Positions 25,260-35,200 of a stretch of DNA of 56,964 nt are shown here, one piece after another. How positions within the stretch are numbered: position 1 is the stretch's first letter; each line of letters starts with the position of its first letter. The notes under the pieces were generated by a model that made no database searches, had not been told where the DNA came from, and saw only the letters and a list, made by a program, of their open reading frames with translations. Source of the DNA: Xanthobacteraceae bacterium. GTDB lineage: Bacteria; Pseudomonadota; Alphaproteobacteria; Rhizobiales; Xanthobacteraceae. Where the stretch lies: positions 1-56,964 of the forward strand of contig JARLJA010000132.1 in the NCBI GenBank assembly GCA_031291445.1, given 5' to 3'. The position numbers and the translations under genes are program-made.

Positions 25260-26015
25260 TCAGAATGGCAGCAGCACGTCGAACACCTGCGTGCCGTAGC
25301 GGGGCTGCTGAATTTCCGTGATGTTGCCGCGGCCGCCCATGGCGATGCGTGCTTCCGCGATCTTGGAGGAGTCGATGGTGTTGTCGCTGGCGATATCCTC
25401 GGGCCGGACGATGCCCGCGACGATCAGCTCGCGCAGTTCGAAGTTGACCTTGATCTCCTGCTTGCCCTCGACCACCAGGTTGCCGTTGGGCAGCACCTGC
25501 ATCACCACCGCGGCAATGTTGGTCTGCAACGCTTCCTGGCGCTGGATCGTGCCCTTGCCGTCGGTGGCGAGGCTGCCGGTCACGCCGAGCAGGCTGCCGG
25601 GCAGCGCGGTCCCGGTCAGCAGCGAGGAGCCGAGAAAGCTGTCGATCGAGGATTTCTCGGCGTCGGTGCGGCTGCGCTGGGTCTCGTTGGCCCAGTTGGC
25701 CTGGTCGTTGATGTTGACGGTCACCGTCAGCACGTCGCCGACCTGCGCGGCACGCTGGTCCTTGAAGAAGGCGCGCGACCCGGTTCGCCACAGCGAATTG
25801 GGATTGTAGGTCGCCGGCTGCGGCGTCGGCATCGGCATCTGCACCGGCTTGTAGCCGGGCTTGGTGGTGGGGTCGTCGATCGAGGCGAGCTTGGGCTGTT
25901 CGCCGATCGACGCCAGGCGGTCGATCGCCGAGCACCCGCCGGAAAGGCCGCACAGCGCGAGCAGCCCGGCCGTCATGGTCGAGCGGCTGATCGTCTTGTA
26001 CTTGGACATCAACAT
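25260..26015 (-). CDS. flgH: Flagellar L-ring protein FlgH
   Basis: The 251-aa lipoprotein (GLSGGC lipobox near residue 28) has the FlgH core: NSLWRTGSRAFFKDQRAAQVGDVLTVTV, then IKVNFELRELIVAGIVRPEDI and the C-terminal GRGNITEIQQPRYGTQVFD. It builds the outer-membrane L ring. It is the last gene of flgF-flgG-flgA-flgH. The start is either 26015 or MSKYK at 26009; upstream Shine-Dalgarno support is weak. Confidence 0.96.
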   Translation of the reverse strand: MLMSKYKTISRSTMTAGLLALCGLSGGCSAIDRLASIGEQPKLASIDDPTTKPGYKPVQMPMPTPQPATYNPNSLWRTGSRAFFKDQRAAQVGDVLTVTVNINDQANWANETQRSRTDAEKSSIDSFLGSSLLTGTALPGSLLGVTGSLATDGKGTIQRQEALQTNIAAVVMQVLPNGNLVVEGKQEIKVNFELRELIVAGIVRPEDIASDNTIDSSKIAEARIAMGGRGNITEIQQPRYGTQVFDVLLPF

Positions 26016-26036
26016 GACTGAAGACTCTCGCTCTTG

Positions 26037-27122
26037 CTAGCGGCTCGAACTGTCGGTGACGGCGGCGGTGGTGGTGGTGGGGACCGAATGCGCGGCGACG
26101 AGCACCGAGACCTGGCCGGGGCCGGTGACGACGCCCTGCACGGTGCGTTTCGATTGCGGGTTGATCACGGAGACCTGGTCGCCGGCGGTGCCGTTCTCCA
26201 GCGCCTTGGCGCGGACGGTGAGGTAGATCCCGTCGTAGTCGTAGACCAGCGTCACTGCCTGGTCGCGCTGCACCAGATCCGGGTTGCCGAGATCGGCCGA
26301 GCGCAGCGCCTGGCCGGCGCGCAGCGCGCGGCGGGCCTGCTTGCCGACGGCGAGCTCGCGGGTGGTCGGGTCGCTGCCGACCTCGCCCTTGGGGCGGCGT
26401 TCGGTGACGACGTCGGAGGATCTCAGCACTTCGTTGACTTCGACCGCGCGGGTCAGCACCGCGGCCTCGACCGTCTCGACCGCCGTTCCGGTGAAGCGCA
26501 GGCGCGTCGGCATCGCGCTTTCCACGTTGACGATCTCGAACATGATGTCGAAGCGGCCGTTGCGGGCGTCGTAGCGGGTCGAGGTGGCGCGCAGGTCACC
26601 GGTGTTGGTGGTATCGAGCTGCACCGTGCCGATGTCGCGGTCGAAGGTGACGGCAAGGCTGGCGGCGGTGCCGAGGCCGTAGCGGCGCTCCAGCGCGCGC
26701 GCCACCTTCTGTTCGATGTCCTTGGCCGCGAAGGTGCGCGCCATCCGGGTGACGGTGATCTCGCCGACGCCGTGGGTGTCGACGCCGAACACCTGGTAGT
26801 TGCGCAGCGTCGCCAGCACTTCCGCGGTCGACAGCAAGCCGGTGGTGCCGAGATCCGGGGCACGGTAGATCGCGATCTGCGCCAGGCTGCCGGCGTTGTC
26901 GATCAGGTCGCCGATGTGCACCACCTCGCTCGCCACCCTGACGCTCTCGCGCAGCCTGGGAACGGCAAAGGTCTCGGCGGCGGGATGTTCGGACTGCGGC
27001 GCCGCAGCGGCCTCGGCACCGGCCTGCGCGATGATGGCCTCGACATCCGGTTCGTTCGCGGACGCGGCGGCGCTGCCCGCGGCCAGCGCGGCGGTGATCA
27101 GAAGGATCCGGCAAAACGTCAT
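26037..27122 (-). CDS. flgA: P-ring assembly chaperone FlgA
   Basis: The 361-aa periplasmic protein has a signal peptide (MTFCRILLITAALAAGSAAASA). The C-terminal SAF/FlgA domain is clear: TELA-type hinge TRELAVGKQARRALRAGQALRSADL, then NPDLVQRDQAVTLVYD and a terminal strand GQVSVLVAAHSV. FlgA assists FlgI polymerisation into the P ring. At 361 aa it is longer than enterobacterial FlgA (about 220) because of an extra N-terminal domain, common in alphaproteobacteria. It lies between flgG and flgH. Confidence 0.95.
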   Translation of the reverse strand: MTFCRILLITAALAAGSAAASANEPDVEAIIAQAGAEAAAAPQSEHPAAETFAVPRLRESVRVASEVVHIGDLIDNAGSLAQIAIYRAPDLGTTGLLSTAEVLATLRNYQVFGVDTHGVGEITVTRMARTFAAKDIEQKVARALERRYGLGTAASLAVTFDRDIGTVQLDTTNTGDLRATSTRYDARNGRFDIMFEIVNVESAMPTRLRFTGTAVETVEAAVLTRAVEVNEVLRSSDVVTERRPKGEVGSDPTTRELAVGKQARRALRAGQALRSADLGNPDLVQRDQAVTLVYDYDGIYLTVRAKALENGTAGDQVSVINPQSKRTVQGVVTGPGQVSVLVAAHSVPTTTTAAVTDSSSR

Positions 27123-27143
27123 GGTCGTTCAATCTCCTCGACG

Positions 27144-27932
27144 TCAGGAATACATCTGGGTCGTGGACTGCATCATCTGGTCGGCCGCGGTGATCACCTT
27201 GGCGTTCATTTCGTAGGCGCGCTGCGCCCCGATCAGGTTCGAGATCTCGGTCACGACGTCGACGTTGGCCTGTTCGAGGCTGCCCTGGGTCATCGAGCCG
27301 AAGCCGTCCACCGTGGCGAGGCCGTCCTGCGGCGAACCGGAGGCGGGGGTGTCGATGAAGTTGTTGTTGCCGACCGGCTGCAGGCCGGCCTGGTTGATGA
27401 AGCGGGTCAGCCCGATCTGGCCGATGATGGTGGAGGTGTTGGTGCCCGGCGGCACCACCGAAACCTGGCCCTGCGTGTTGATCGTGATCTGCGACGCGTT
27501 GTTGGGAATGGTGATGGTCGGCTGCACCGGGTTGCCCTGTGCGTTGACGACGCGGCCGGTGGCGTCCATCTGGAAGGTGCCGTCGCGGGTGTACTGGAAG
27601 GTGCCGTCCGGCATCAGGATCTTGAAGAAGCCGTCCCCGTTGATCGCCACGTCGAGCGTGTTGCCGGTCTGCAGCAGCGTGCCCTGACCCATCGAGCGCG
27701 GCGTGCCGACGGTCTGGACGCCGCCGCCGATGTCGACGCCGACCGGCAGGATGGTGCCCTGGGTCGAGGCCTGGGCGCCGACGCGCTGCACGTGCTCGTA
27801 GATCAGGTCCTGGAAGGCGGCGCGCTGCTTCTTGAAGCCCGTCGTCTGCATGTTGGCGATGTTGTTGGAAATGACCTGGACGCTCAGTTCCTGAGCGGCC
27901 ATTCCGGTCGAAGCTGTGAAAAGCGCGCGCAT
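27144..27932 (-). CDS. flgG: Distal rod protein FlgG
   Basis: The 262-aa rod protein begins MRALFTASTGMAAQELSVQV with the rod-family motif NNIANMQTTGFKKQRAAFQDL, has the FlgG-specific VGVDIGGGVQTVGTPRSMGQG, and ends EMNAKVITAADQMMQSTTQM. It forms the distal rod through the P and L rings and is exported without a cleaved signal. It sits 14 bp after flgF in the same operon. Confidence 0.98.
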   Translation of the reverse strand: MRALFTASTGMAAQELSVQVISNNIANMQTTGFKKQRAAFQDLIYEHVQRVGAQASTQGTILPVGVDIGGGVQTVGTPRSMGQGTLLQTGNTLDVAINGDGFFKILMPDGTFQYTRDGTFQMDATGRVVNAQGNPVQPTITIPNNASQITINTQGQVSVVPPGTNTSTIIGQIGLTRFINQAGLQPVGNNNFIDTPASGSPQDGLATVDGFGSMTQGSLEQANVDVVTEISNLIGAQRAYEMNAKVITAADQMMQSTTQMYS

Positions 27933-27946
27933 GGGTCAGTCTTTCC

Positions 27947-28711
27947 TCAGCTCGTGACGTCGGCGAGTTGGTTGAGCGCCGATTTGCGCATGTCGCCCTG
28001 CTGCTTCAGGATCGACGCGATTTCGGAGTAGGTTCGCGACACCTCGATGAGGTGGCTCATCTCGGCGACCGCGCTGACGTTGGAGCGCTCGACGCTGCCC
28101 TGGCGCAGCAGGGTCTTGGGGTCGGCCTGGGCGGTCACGCCGTTGGGCGCCGACATCAGGTTGGCACCTTCCTTCTGCAGTTGCTGCGGCTGCGCGAAAT
28201 TCACGATGCGGATCTGGCCGCGCTGGGAATCGACCAGGGTGTTGCCCTGGCGCACGCTCACGGTGCCGGTGCCGGAGATGACGATGTCGTGGTCGCCCGG
28301 CTGGAAGGTGATCGGCCCGGCGGTGCCGAGCACGAGGTTGCCGTCGGGGGTCACCAGCTGGCCTTGCGGATTGATCTGCAGCGAACCGTTGCGGGTGTAG
28401 CGCTCGCCGGCCGCGGTCTGCACCGCGAGATAGCCGCTGCCGTCCAGCGCCACGTCGAGCGGGTTGCCGGTCTGCTCGATCGAGCCCTGGTTGTTGTCGC
28501 GCCAGGTCGCCCGGTCCAGCACATAGCTGAGCTGGCGGTCCCTGCCGACGAAGTTGTCGGCGCGTGCCACCGGCATCAGGTATTCCTGAAACTGCGACTT
28601 GTCCGCCTTGAACCCGTTGGTGTTCACGTTGGCGACGTTGTTCGCGATCACGTCGATCTGACGCTCAAGCGTCGTCAGACGCGACAGTCCGATGAGGAGG
28701 GTATTCTCCAT
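27947..28711 (-). CDS. flgF: Proximal rod protein FlgF
   Basis: The 254-aa product starts MENTLLIGLSRLTTLERQ with NNVANVNTNGFKADKSQFQEY, has central TGNPLDVALDGSGYLAVQ and ends with the helix HLIEVSRTYSEIASIL. This is FlgF, a proximal rod subunit. The start at 28711 is fixed by AAGGGGAG upstream and by the family N-terminus; the frame is open further but not used. It is the promoter-proximal gene of the minus-strand flgF-G-A-H operon, divergent from fliL. Confidence 0.96.
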   Translation of the reverse strand: MENTLLIGLSRLTTLERQIDVIANNVANVNTNGFKADKSQFQEYLMPVARADNFVGRDRQLSYVLDRATWRDNNQGSIEQTGNPLDVALDGSGYLAVQTAAGERYTRNGSLQINPQGQLVTPDGNLVLGTAGPITFQPGDHDIVISGTGTVSVRQGNTLVDSQRGQIRIVNFAQPQQLQKEGANLMSAPNGVTAQADPKTLLRQGSVERSNVSAVAEMSHLIEVSRTYSEIASILKQQGDMRKSALNQLADVTS

Positions 28712-29071
28712 CGGTGTTCTCCCCTTGATGGATCGCCGCCAACCCTCCCAGGCCGGTGGCGGATCCTGCGACCCCAAGGCTCTCCCAAGCCCGGGGTCGT
28801 CCTGTTCAAAGCGAGAGTCGTGCCAATGTGGAAAATGGCGTGATTTCAGGATGTTGATGTGATTGGCGCGAGTTTCGGGGGCGGCAATAAGATCTTGTTG
28901 ACCATATTTCCCCGGCAAAATTTTCCCACCCGGCGCCGCCGGGAAAGGTTCCGTTAACCATTGTAAACCTAATCTTTCCGTAACGGGCGCGCTGGCGCCG
29001 GCAGCAGATGTATCGCGTGTTTGACGGCCTGCGCGGCAGCATTGCCCCATCGAATTTGGGTGGGCGGGGTC
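28712..29071. other. Divergent flgF/fliL promoter region
   Basis: These 360 bp separate flgF (minus) from fliL (plus). GTTAACCAT at 28953-28961 is the same CtrA-type half-site seen at the flagellin and fliX promoters, followed by a poor second half (GTAAAC at 28963-28968). The 28835-28990 stretch is clearly richer in A/T than its surroundings. No gene is visible. Confidence 0.45.
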
Positions 29072-29560
29072 ATGGCGGACGAGGCGACGGACGGCACGGA
29101 AGAGGGCGCAACTGCGCCCAAGAGCAAGTTCAAGCTGATCGTCGCGGGCGTCATCGTCTTCGCCGTTCTCGCCGGCGGCGCGACCTACTACTTCCTGTTC
29201 ATGCGGCCGAAGCCCGAGGAGAAGCAGCACGCCGAGGCGGCGCCGGCGAAGCCGCCGGTCTATGTCGACGTGCCGGATGTCATGGTCAATCTCGCCGGTC
29301 TTCCCGGCGAGCGAATCCAGTACCTCAAGGTCAAGATCGCGCTCGAGGTCAAGGAAGAGAAGCAGATCGAGGCGATCAAGCCGTCGATGCCGCGACTGGT
29401 TGACATCTTCCAGACTTACATGCGCGAGCTGCGCTCCAGCGACCTCAATGGTTCGGCGGGACTGTTTCGTCTCAAGGAAGAGCTGACGCGGCGGGTCAAC
29501 GCCACGATCCAGCCCAACCAGGTCAGCGCGGTGCTGTTCAAGGAAATCGTGGTCCAGTAA
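29072..29560 (+). CDS. fliL: Flagellar basal-body protein FliL
   Basis: The 162-aa protein has one membrane helix (KFKLIVAGVIVFAVLAGGAT, about residues 20-42) and a periplasmic FliL domain (YVDVPDVMVNLAG, RIQYLKVKIALEV, FQTYMRELRSSDLNG). FliL surrounds the stator and supports torque. The ATG at 29072 follows GGGCGGGG; the frame is open to 29021. It is the first gene of fliL-fliM-pflI-motE. Confidence 0.95.
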   Translation: MADEATDGTEEGATAPKSKFKLIVAGVIVFAVLAGGATYYFLFMRPKPEEKQHAEAAPAKPPVYVDVPDVMVNLAGLPGERIQYLKVKIALEVKEEKQIEAIKPSMPRLVDIFQTYMRELRSSDLNGSAGLFRLKEELTRRVNATIQPNQVSAVLFKEIVVQ

Positions 29561-29578
29561 TCGGGCAGGGGCTGAGTC

Positions 29579-30775
29579 GTGGCGGGAAATGACGTCGACC
29601 AGGATGCGCTAGCCGCCCAGTGGGGCGCGGCGCTGGATTCGCAGGATCCCGAGGCGGCCGCCGCCGAGGCGGCTGCCAACGAGCTCACGGAGGCGATGGC
29701 GGAGCAGTGGGCCGCCATGGTCGAGGAGAGCAGCCGCGGGCTGAGCGCGGCGACCTCCGGCGAGCGCGTCCTGACGCAGGAGGAAATCGACAACCTGCTC
29801 GGCTTCAGCGTTGGCGAGGTGACGCTCGACGACAATTCCGGCATCCGCTCCATCATCGATTCGGCGATGGTGTCCTACGAGCGCCTGCCGATGCTCGAAA
29901 TCGTCTTCGACCGGCTGGTCCGGCTGATGACGACCTCGCTGCGCAACTTCACCTCCGACAACGTCGAGGTCTCGCTCGACCGCATTACCTCGGTGCGATT
30001 CGGTGACTACATGAACTCGATCCCGCTGCCCGCCGTGCTCGCGGTCTTCAAGGCCGAGGAGTGGGAGAATTTCGGGCTCGCCACCGTCGACTCCAGCCTG
30101 ATCTATTCGATGATCGACGTGCTGCTCGGGGGGCGCCGCGGCACCACGTCGCTGCGCATCGAGGGCCGGCCCTACACCACCATCGAGACCAACCTGGTGA
30201 AGCGTCTGGTCGAGGTCGTGCTGGCCGACGCCGAGCAGGCGTTCCGGCCGCTGTCGCCGGTGACGCTGACCATCGACCGGCTCGAGACCAATCCGCGCTT
30301 CGCCGCGATCAGCCGCCCGGCCAACGCCGCGATCCTGGTCCGGCTGCGCATCGACATGGAAGACCGCGGCGGCAACGTCGAGCTGCTGCTGCCCTACGCC
30401 ACCATCGAGCCCATCCGCGACGTCCTGTTGCAGATGTTCATGGGTGAAAAATTCGGGCGCGACCCGATCTGGGAAGGCCATCTCGCCACCGAGATTTCAC
30501 GCGCCCAGATCGCCGTCGACGCCGTGCTCTACGAGGCGGACATCCCGCTCAAGCAGCTGATGCAGCTCCAGGTCGGCGACACCCTGCCGCTCGGCCTGCG
30601 CTCCGATGCCGTGGTGTCGGTGCGCTGCGGCGACGTCACCCTGACCGAGGGCCGGATGGGACGGGTCGGGGACCGCGTCGCCATCCGGGTGGTCAAGCCG
30701 CTGCGCAAGCCGCACATGACGCTCGCGATGTTTGAGAAGGCCGACGAGCAGACCAAGATGATGGAGGCACAATGA
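29579..30775 (+). CDS. fliM: Flagellar motor switch protein FliM
   Basis: The 398-aa C-ring protein receives CheY-P and switches rotation. The EIDNLL motif that normally lies at the extreme N-terminus is here near residue 66 (LTQEEIDNLLGF), preceded by an acidic Ala-rich extension with two similar stretches (ALAAQWGAALDSQ, AMAEQWAAMVEES). The middle domain has the usual features (YERLPMLEIVFDRLVRLMTTS; GGRRGTTSLRIEGRPYT), and the C-terminal SpoA domain is VSVRCGDVTLTEGRMGR. The start is GTG 29579. The end overlaps the next ATG by four bases. Confidence 0.95.
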   Translation: MAGNDVDQDALAAQWGAALDSQDPEAAAAEAAANELTEAMAEQWAAMVEESSRGLSAATSGERVLTQEEIDNLLGFSVGEVTLDDNSGIRSIIDSAMVSYERLPMLEIVFDRLVRLMTTSLRNFTSDNVEVSLDRITSVRFGDYMNSIPLPAVLAVFKAEEWENFGLATVDSSLIYSMIDVLLGGRRGTTSLRIEGRPYTTIETNLVKRLVEVVLADAEQAFRPLSPVTLTIDRLETNPRFAAISRPANAAILVRLRIDMEDRGGNVELLLPYATIEPIRDVLLQMFMGEKFGRDPIWEGHLATEISRAQIAVDAVLYEADIPLKQLMQLQVGDTLPLGLRSDAVVSVRCGDVTLTEGRMGRVGDRVAIRVVKPLRKPHMTLAMFEKADEQTKMMEAQ

Positions 30776-31215
30776 ACCACATGCTCGGAGTGTTGATCGA
30801 AAGCCTCGTCGCGGTGCTGCTGATGGTCACCATCGGCTACTGCATGCTGCTCAACAAGCGCCTGACCCGGCTCAAGGCCGACGAGCAGTCGCTCAAGGCG
30901 GTGATCGCCGAACTCGTCACCGCGACGGAGATCGCCGAGCGCGCCATCGCCGGGCTCAAGCTCACGGTGCGCGACTGCAACGAGAACCTCGGCAGCCGGA
31001 TCGATGCCGCCACCGAGATGTCGGGCGAGCTCAGCAGGCGGCTGCTCGCCGGCGATGAACTGCTGCGCCGGCTGTCGCGCATCGTGGCTGCCGGGCGCGG
31101 CGCCGAGGACGCGGAACGCGCGCCGGAACGCACCACGGCGCATTCTCCGCAGGCGATCGTCGCCGCGGCCAAGGCGTTTTCCGAACGCAAGCGCACGCCG
31201 GGAATCGCGGCATGA
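30772..31215 (+). CDS. pflI: PflI-like flagellar positioning protein (DUF6468)
   Basis: The 147-aa protein has an N-terminal membrane helix (LIESLVAVLLMVTIGYCMLL), then a helical cytoplasmic part (RLTRLKADEQSLKAVIAELVTATE). In Caulobacter PflI, a bitopic protein encoded near fliM, localises to the pole and sets flagellar position. Overlaps of 4 bp with fliM and with motE indicate tight translational coupling. The assignment rests on length, topology and neighbourhood plus remembered family sequence. Confidence 0.75.
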   Translation: MNHMLGVLIESLVAVLLMVTIGYCMLLNKRLTRLKADEQSLKAVIAELVTATEIAERAIAGLKLTVRDCNENLGSRIDAATEMSGELSRRLLAGDELLRRLSRIVAAGRGAEDAERAPERTTAHSPQAIVAAAKAFSERKRTPGIAA

Positions 31216-32063
31216 GGTTTCGCGGCTTCCGCCTCCTGCCGCTGGTGCTGGCGGCGATCATCGGCCTCGTGGTGCTGAAGACCATGGGTCTCGTGCTCGA
31301 GGGCGGTTACATCTTCACGGACCGCGAGGTGGCGCCGCCGCCGAAGCCCGCCTCGTGGGCCCGGCAGATGTTCAATTTCCCGTCGGGGAGCGGCGGCGCG
31401 TCGCCGGCCGACCCCGCCGACATCACCGGCTCGGTCGAAGAAAAGAAGGAGGCGGCCAAGCCCGAGGGCAAGGCCGAAGCCAAGCCGGAGGCGAAATCCG
31501 AGGGCAAGGACAAGGCGCCCGAATCGAAGGAAGCGGCCAAGCCGGCCGAAGGCGGCCGCCCGGTCGATCTGTCGGCGCTGGCCCAGCCGGGCGGCGGGGT
31601 CTCGGCCTCGGAGCGGGCGATCCTCGAGCGCCTCGCCGAACGCCGCCAGGAGCTCGACGCCCGGGCCCGCGAAATCGACATCCGCGAGAACCTGCTCAAG
31701 GCCGCGGAGAAGCGTATCGAGAGCAAGGTCTCGGAGATGAAGGCGGTCGAGGCCCGGATCGGATCGGCGACGGAGAAAAAGGGCCAGGCCGACGCCGACC
31801 GCTTCAAGGACCTGGTCACGATGTACGAATCGATGAAGCCGAAGGACGCCGCCAAGATCTTCGACCGGCTGGAGATGGCGGTGCTGATCCAGGTCGCGTC
31901 CAAGATCGCGCCGCGCAAGATGTCCGATATCGTCGGGCTGATGCAGCCCGAAGCCGCCGAGCGCCTGACCGTCGAACTGGCGCGCCGCGCGGGGGGCGAT
32001 CCGACGAGCCCGTCGAACCTGCCCAAGATCGACGGCCGGCCGACCGGCGAGGAGACCAACTAG
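31212..32063 (+). CDS. motE: MotE-like flagellar protein
   Basis: The 283-aa product has an N-terminal anchor or uncleaved signal (LLPLVLAAIIGLVVLKTMGL), a Lys/Glu/Ala/Pro-rich linker (about residues 70-115), a coiled coil (ERLAERRQELDARAREIDIRE) and a C-terminal MgtE-N-like domain (YESMKPKDAAKIFDRLEMAV...ASKIAPRKMSDIVG). This is the MotE arrangement; in Sinorhizobium MotE is a periplasmic chaperone for the motor protein MotC. It overlaps pflI by 4 bp, and is followed after a CtrA box by a large periplasmic TPR protein. Confidence 0.82.
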   Translation: MRFRGFRLLPLVLAAIIGLVVLKTMGLVLEGGYIFTDREVAPPPKPASWARQMFNFPSGSGGASPADPADITGSVEEKKEAAKPEGKAEAKPEAKSEGKDKAPESKEAAKPAEGGRPVDLSALAQPGGGVSASERAILERLAERRQELDARAREIDIRENLLKAAEKRIESKVSEMKAVEARIGSATEKKGQADADRFKDLVTMYESMKPKDAAKIFDRLEMAVLIQVASKIAPRKMSDIVGLMQPEAAERLTVELARRAGGDPTSPSNLPKIDGRPTGEETN

Positions 32064-32079
32064 ATAGTTCGCGTGTTGC

Positions 32080-32094
32080 TTAACAGCTCCTTAA
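32080..32094 (+). promoter_or_regulatory. CtrA box before the large TPR gene
   Basis: TTAA (32080-32083), CAGCTCC, TTAA (32091-32094): a perfect TTAA-N7-TTAA CtrA consensus 17 bp after the motE stop and 127 bp before the chosen start of the next gene. It implies a separate CtrA-dependent promoter for the TPR protein. Confidence 0.65.
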
Positions 32095-32220
32095 TTGGCG
32101 GTCCCCTAGATTGGATCGGCGCGATGTCGGCTCCTGATCGCCAACCGGGCGACGGCGGGGCCGGGCGGGATGCAGGGCCTGAAACGGATGCCCGCGACGG
32201 CGGGCCGAGAGACTGAGAGC

Positions 32221-35200
32221 ATGGCGCGATCGGAAAGCGCAGAAGGCTGGCCGCGGGCGTTGGCACGCCTGTGCGTCGCGGCACGGCGCGCGGCGGCTGT
32301 CGCCACGGTCGCGGCGGCCGCGGCACTCGCGCCGCTGCTGCCGTCGGCTGCGCAGGCCGACCCGGTGAAGGGCGATGCGACGCTGTCGGCGTCGGGGGGA
32401 TTCGCCCGTCTCGTCATCCGGCTCGACGACGATGTCGAGTCCGAGGTCAACCTGGCCGGCTCCATCGTCGTGATCCGCTTCAAGAAGCCGGTCGATATTG
32501 CGGTCGGCAAGCTCGCCGACGCGGTGCCCGACTATGTCGGCTCGGCGCGGCGCGATCCCGACGGCATGGCCATCCGTCTGGCGCTGGCCCGCAAGGTCAC
32601 GGTCAATTCCATGATGGCCGGCGAACGCACCTTCATCGATCTGCTGCCCGAGTCCTGGAACGGGCCGCCGCCATCGCTGCCGCAGGAGGTGGTCCGCAAC
32701 CTCGCCGAACGTGCCCGCGAAGCCGAGCGCGAGCTGCGCCAGCAGAAGGGCGTGGTCGAGGCCAAGAAGCGGGCGCCGGTGCGGGTCCGCGCCTCGGTGC
32801 AGCCGACCTTCGTCCGCTTCGTGTTCGACCTGCCGCCGGGCGTCGGTGCCTCGTCCTCGCTCGAGGACAAGCAGCTGTCCCTGGTGTTCACCGCACCGCT
32901 GAGTTTCGATCTCGCCGATGCCAAGGTCTCGGCCCCGACCAATATCGGCGCCATCGAGCAGAAGATCGAGGGCACGACCACCCGGGTGACGCTGGCGACG
33001 ATCGGCGAGGTCGACGTTCACTCGTTCCGCGAGGACGCGAGCTACGTCGTCGACATCGGCTTCAGCCAGGCCCGCAAGCCGCCGGCGACCGCGTCGCATC
33101 CGGCCGAACCGAAGCCGGCCCCCGCGGCCGCGATGTCGAAACCGGCCGCGGCGGAAGCGTCCGAGGCCCACAATGCGCCGCCGCCCCCGCCGCTGGCGGC
33201 GGCGGCCAACGACATCATGGAGCAGGTCAAGGCTGCCGCGGCGGAAACCCACGGCGCGCCTGCGCCGGCCGCGCCGGCGGCCAAGTCGCCGGAGCCAGCG
33301 CCCAAGTCGCCGGACAAGGGACCTGAAAAGTCGCCCGACAAGGTCACCGAGGAGCATCCGGCGCCGCCACCGCCCGCGCCGGCCGCGGCACCGGCGCCGG
33401 CGCCAAGTGCGGCGGTGTCACCCCAGGTTCAGGCAGCGGCTCCCGCCCACGCCGGCCCACCGGCGTCCGCTCCAGCCCCGGCGACCGCAGCCTCGCCTGC
33501 GCCACCGGTCGCCGCAGGGCCCGCGCGCACCGGCACCGTCACGGTGTCGGCCAAGCGCAGCAGCGACGGGCTGCGGCTGATCTTTCCGTTCCTGCAGGCG
33601 CAGTCGGTGGCGATGTTCCGGCGCGGCGAGGCCGTCTGGCTGGTGTTCGACGACGATGACCCCATCAACGTCGACGCGATCCGCCGCGAGGGCGGATCGA
33701 TCGTCGCCGACGTCTCGCTGATGGCGATCGACGGCGGCCAGGCGCTGCGCATCCGTCTCAACCGCCCACAGTTGGCAAGCCTGTTCGGCGACGGCTCCGA
33801 CCTCACCGTCACCTTCGCCGACACCATCGAGGCGCCGTCGCAGGCGCTGTCTGCGGTACGCAACATCACCGATCCGACGCGTGCGCACGTCGCCATCGCG
33901 CTGCCGAATCCGGGCGAAATTCACCGCATCGTCGATCCCGACGCCGGCGACCAGCTTACGGTGGTGACGGCGCCGCTGCCGGCGCGCGGCTTCATCAAGT
34001 CGCAGCGCTTCGTCGAATTCTCGTTGCTGGAAACGATCCACGGCGTCGTCCTGCAATCGGACGCGGACGATCTGTCCGTCACCACCAATCCCGACAAGGT
34101 GGTGATCTCGCGCCCGGGCGGCCTGACGCTGTCGTCGGCCGACATCGTCAACACCCGCGCGGCCAACGGCCCGCGTCCGATTTTCGACCCCACCGACTGG
34201 CGCGAGAACCACGATGCGCCCTTCACCGAACGGCTCGACGCGCTGATCGAGGCGGCGGCGCGCATGCCGGAAGACGGCCGGGTTGCCGCCAACATCGATC
34301 TCGCGCGGTTCTACCTCGCGCGCGGTTTCTTCCCGGAGGCGAGGGCGGCGAGCAACCTGGCGCTGGCCGAGGCCAAGCCCGGGTCGGAGGATCCCGCCGC
34401 GCTGATCATTCGCGCGATCGCCAACGTGATGAGCAATCGTCCCGCCGATGCCCTGAGGGACCTGGCGAACCCGCTGATCGGCAGCGCCTACGACCTTCAG
34501 GTGTGGAAGGGGCTTGCCTATGCGCGCCAGGAGAAGTGGCCGGAGGCGCGCGAGAAATTCAAGAATGCCGAGTTCTCGGTGGCGGCGCTGCCGGAAGACC
34601 TGCAGCGGGCCGTGCTCGCGAGCGCGATGCGGGCTTCGCTGGAGGTCCACGACTATGCGGGAGCGTCCGCGCGCAGCAACGACCTCGACATCATCGGCGT
34701 GCCCGCCGAGATGAAGCCGATGGTGAAGGTGATGCGCGGCCAGCTCGCCGAGGCCATGGGGCACGAGAAAGAGGCGCTCGAAGCCTATGACGAGGTGGTG
34801 GCCTCCGACAACCGGCCCGCGGCGGCCAAGGCCAATCTGCTGCAGCTTCTGCTGCGCCAGAAGCGCAACGAAATCGGCGGTGAGGATCTCACCGCGGCGC
34901 TCGAGACGCAGGAGATGACCTGGCGTGGCGATACGCTCGAAATGCAGACGCTGGGGCAGCTGACCCGCATCTATGCCGATACCAACCGGCCGCGCGACGC
35001 CTTCAAGGCGGCGCGGGCGGCGATGCAGCTGCAGCCGAACTCGGAGGTGTCGCGCCAGATCCAGGACGAATCCTCCGCACTGTTCGCCAAGCTGTTCCTG
35101 GGCAACAAGGGCGACGACCTCTCCCCGGTCGAGGCGCTCGGCCTGTTCTATGATTTCCGCGAACTCACCCCGATTGGCCGGCGCGGCGACGAACTGATCC

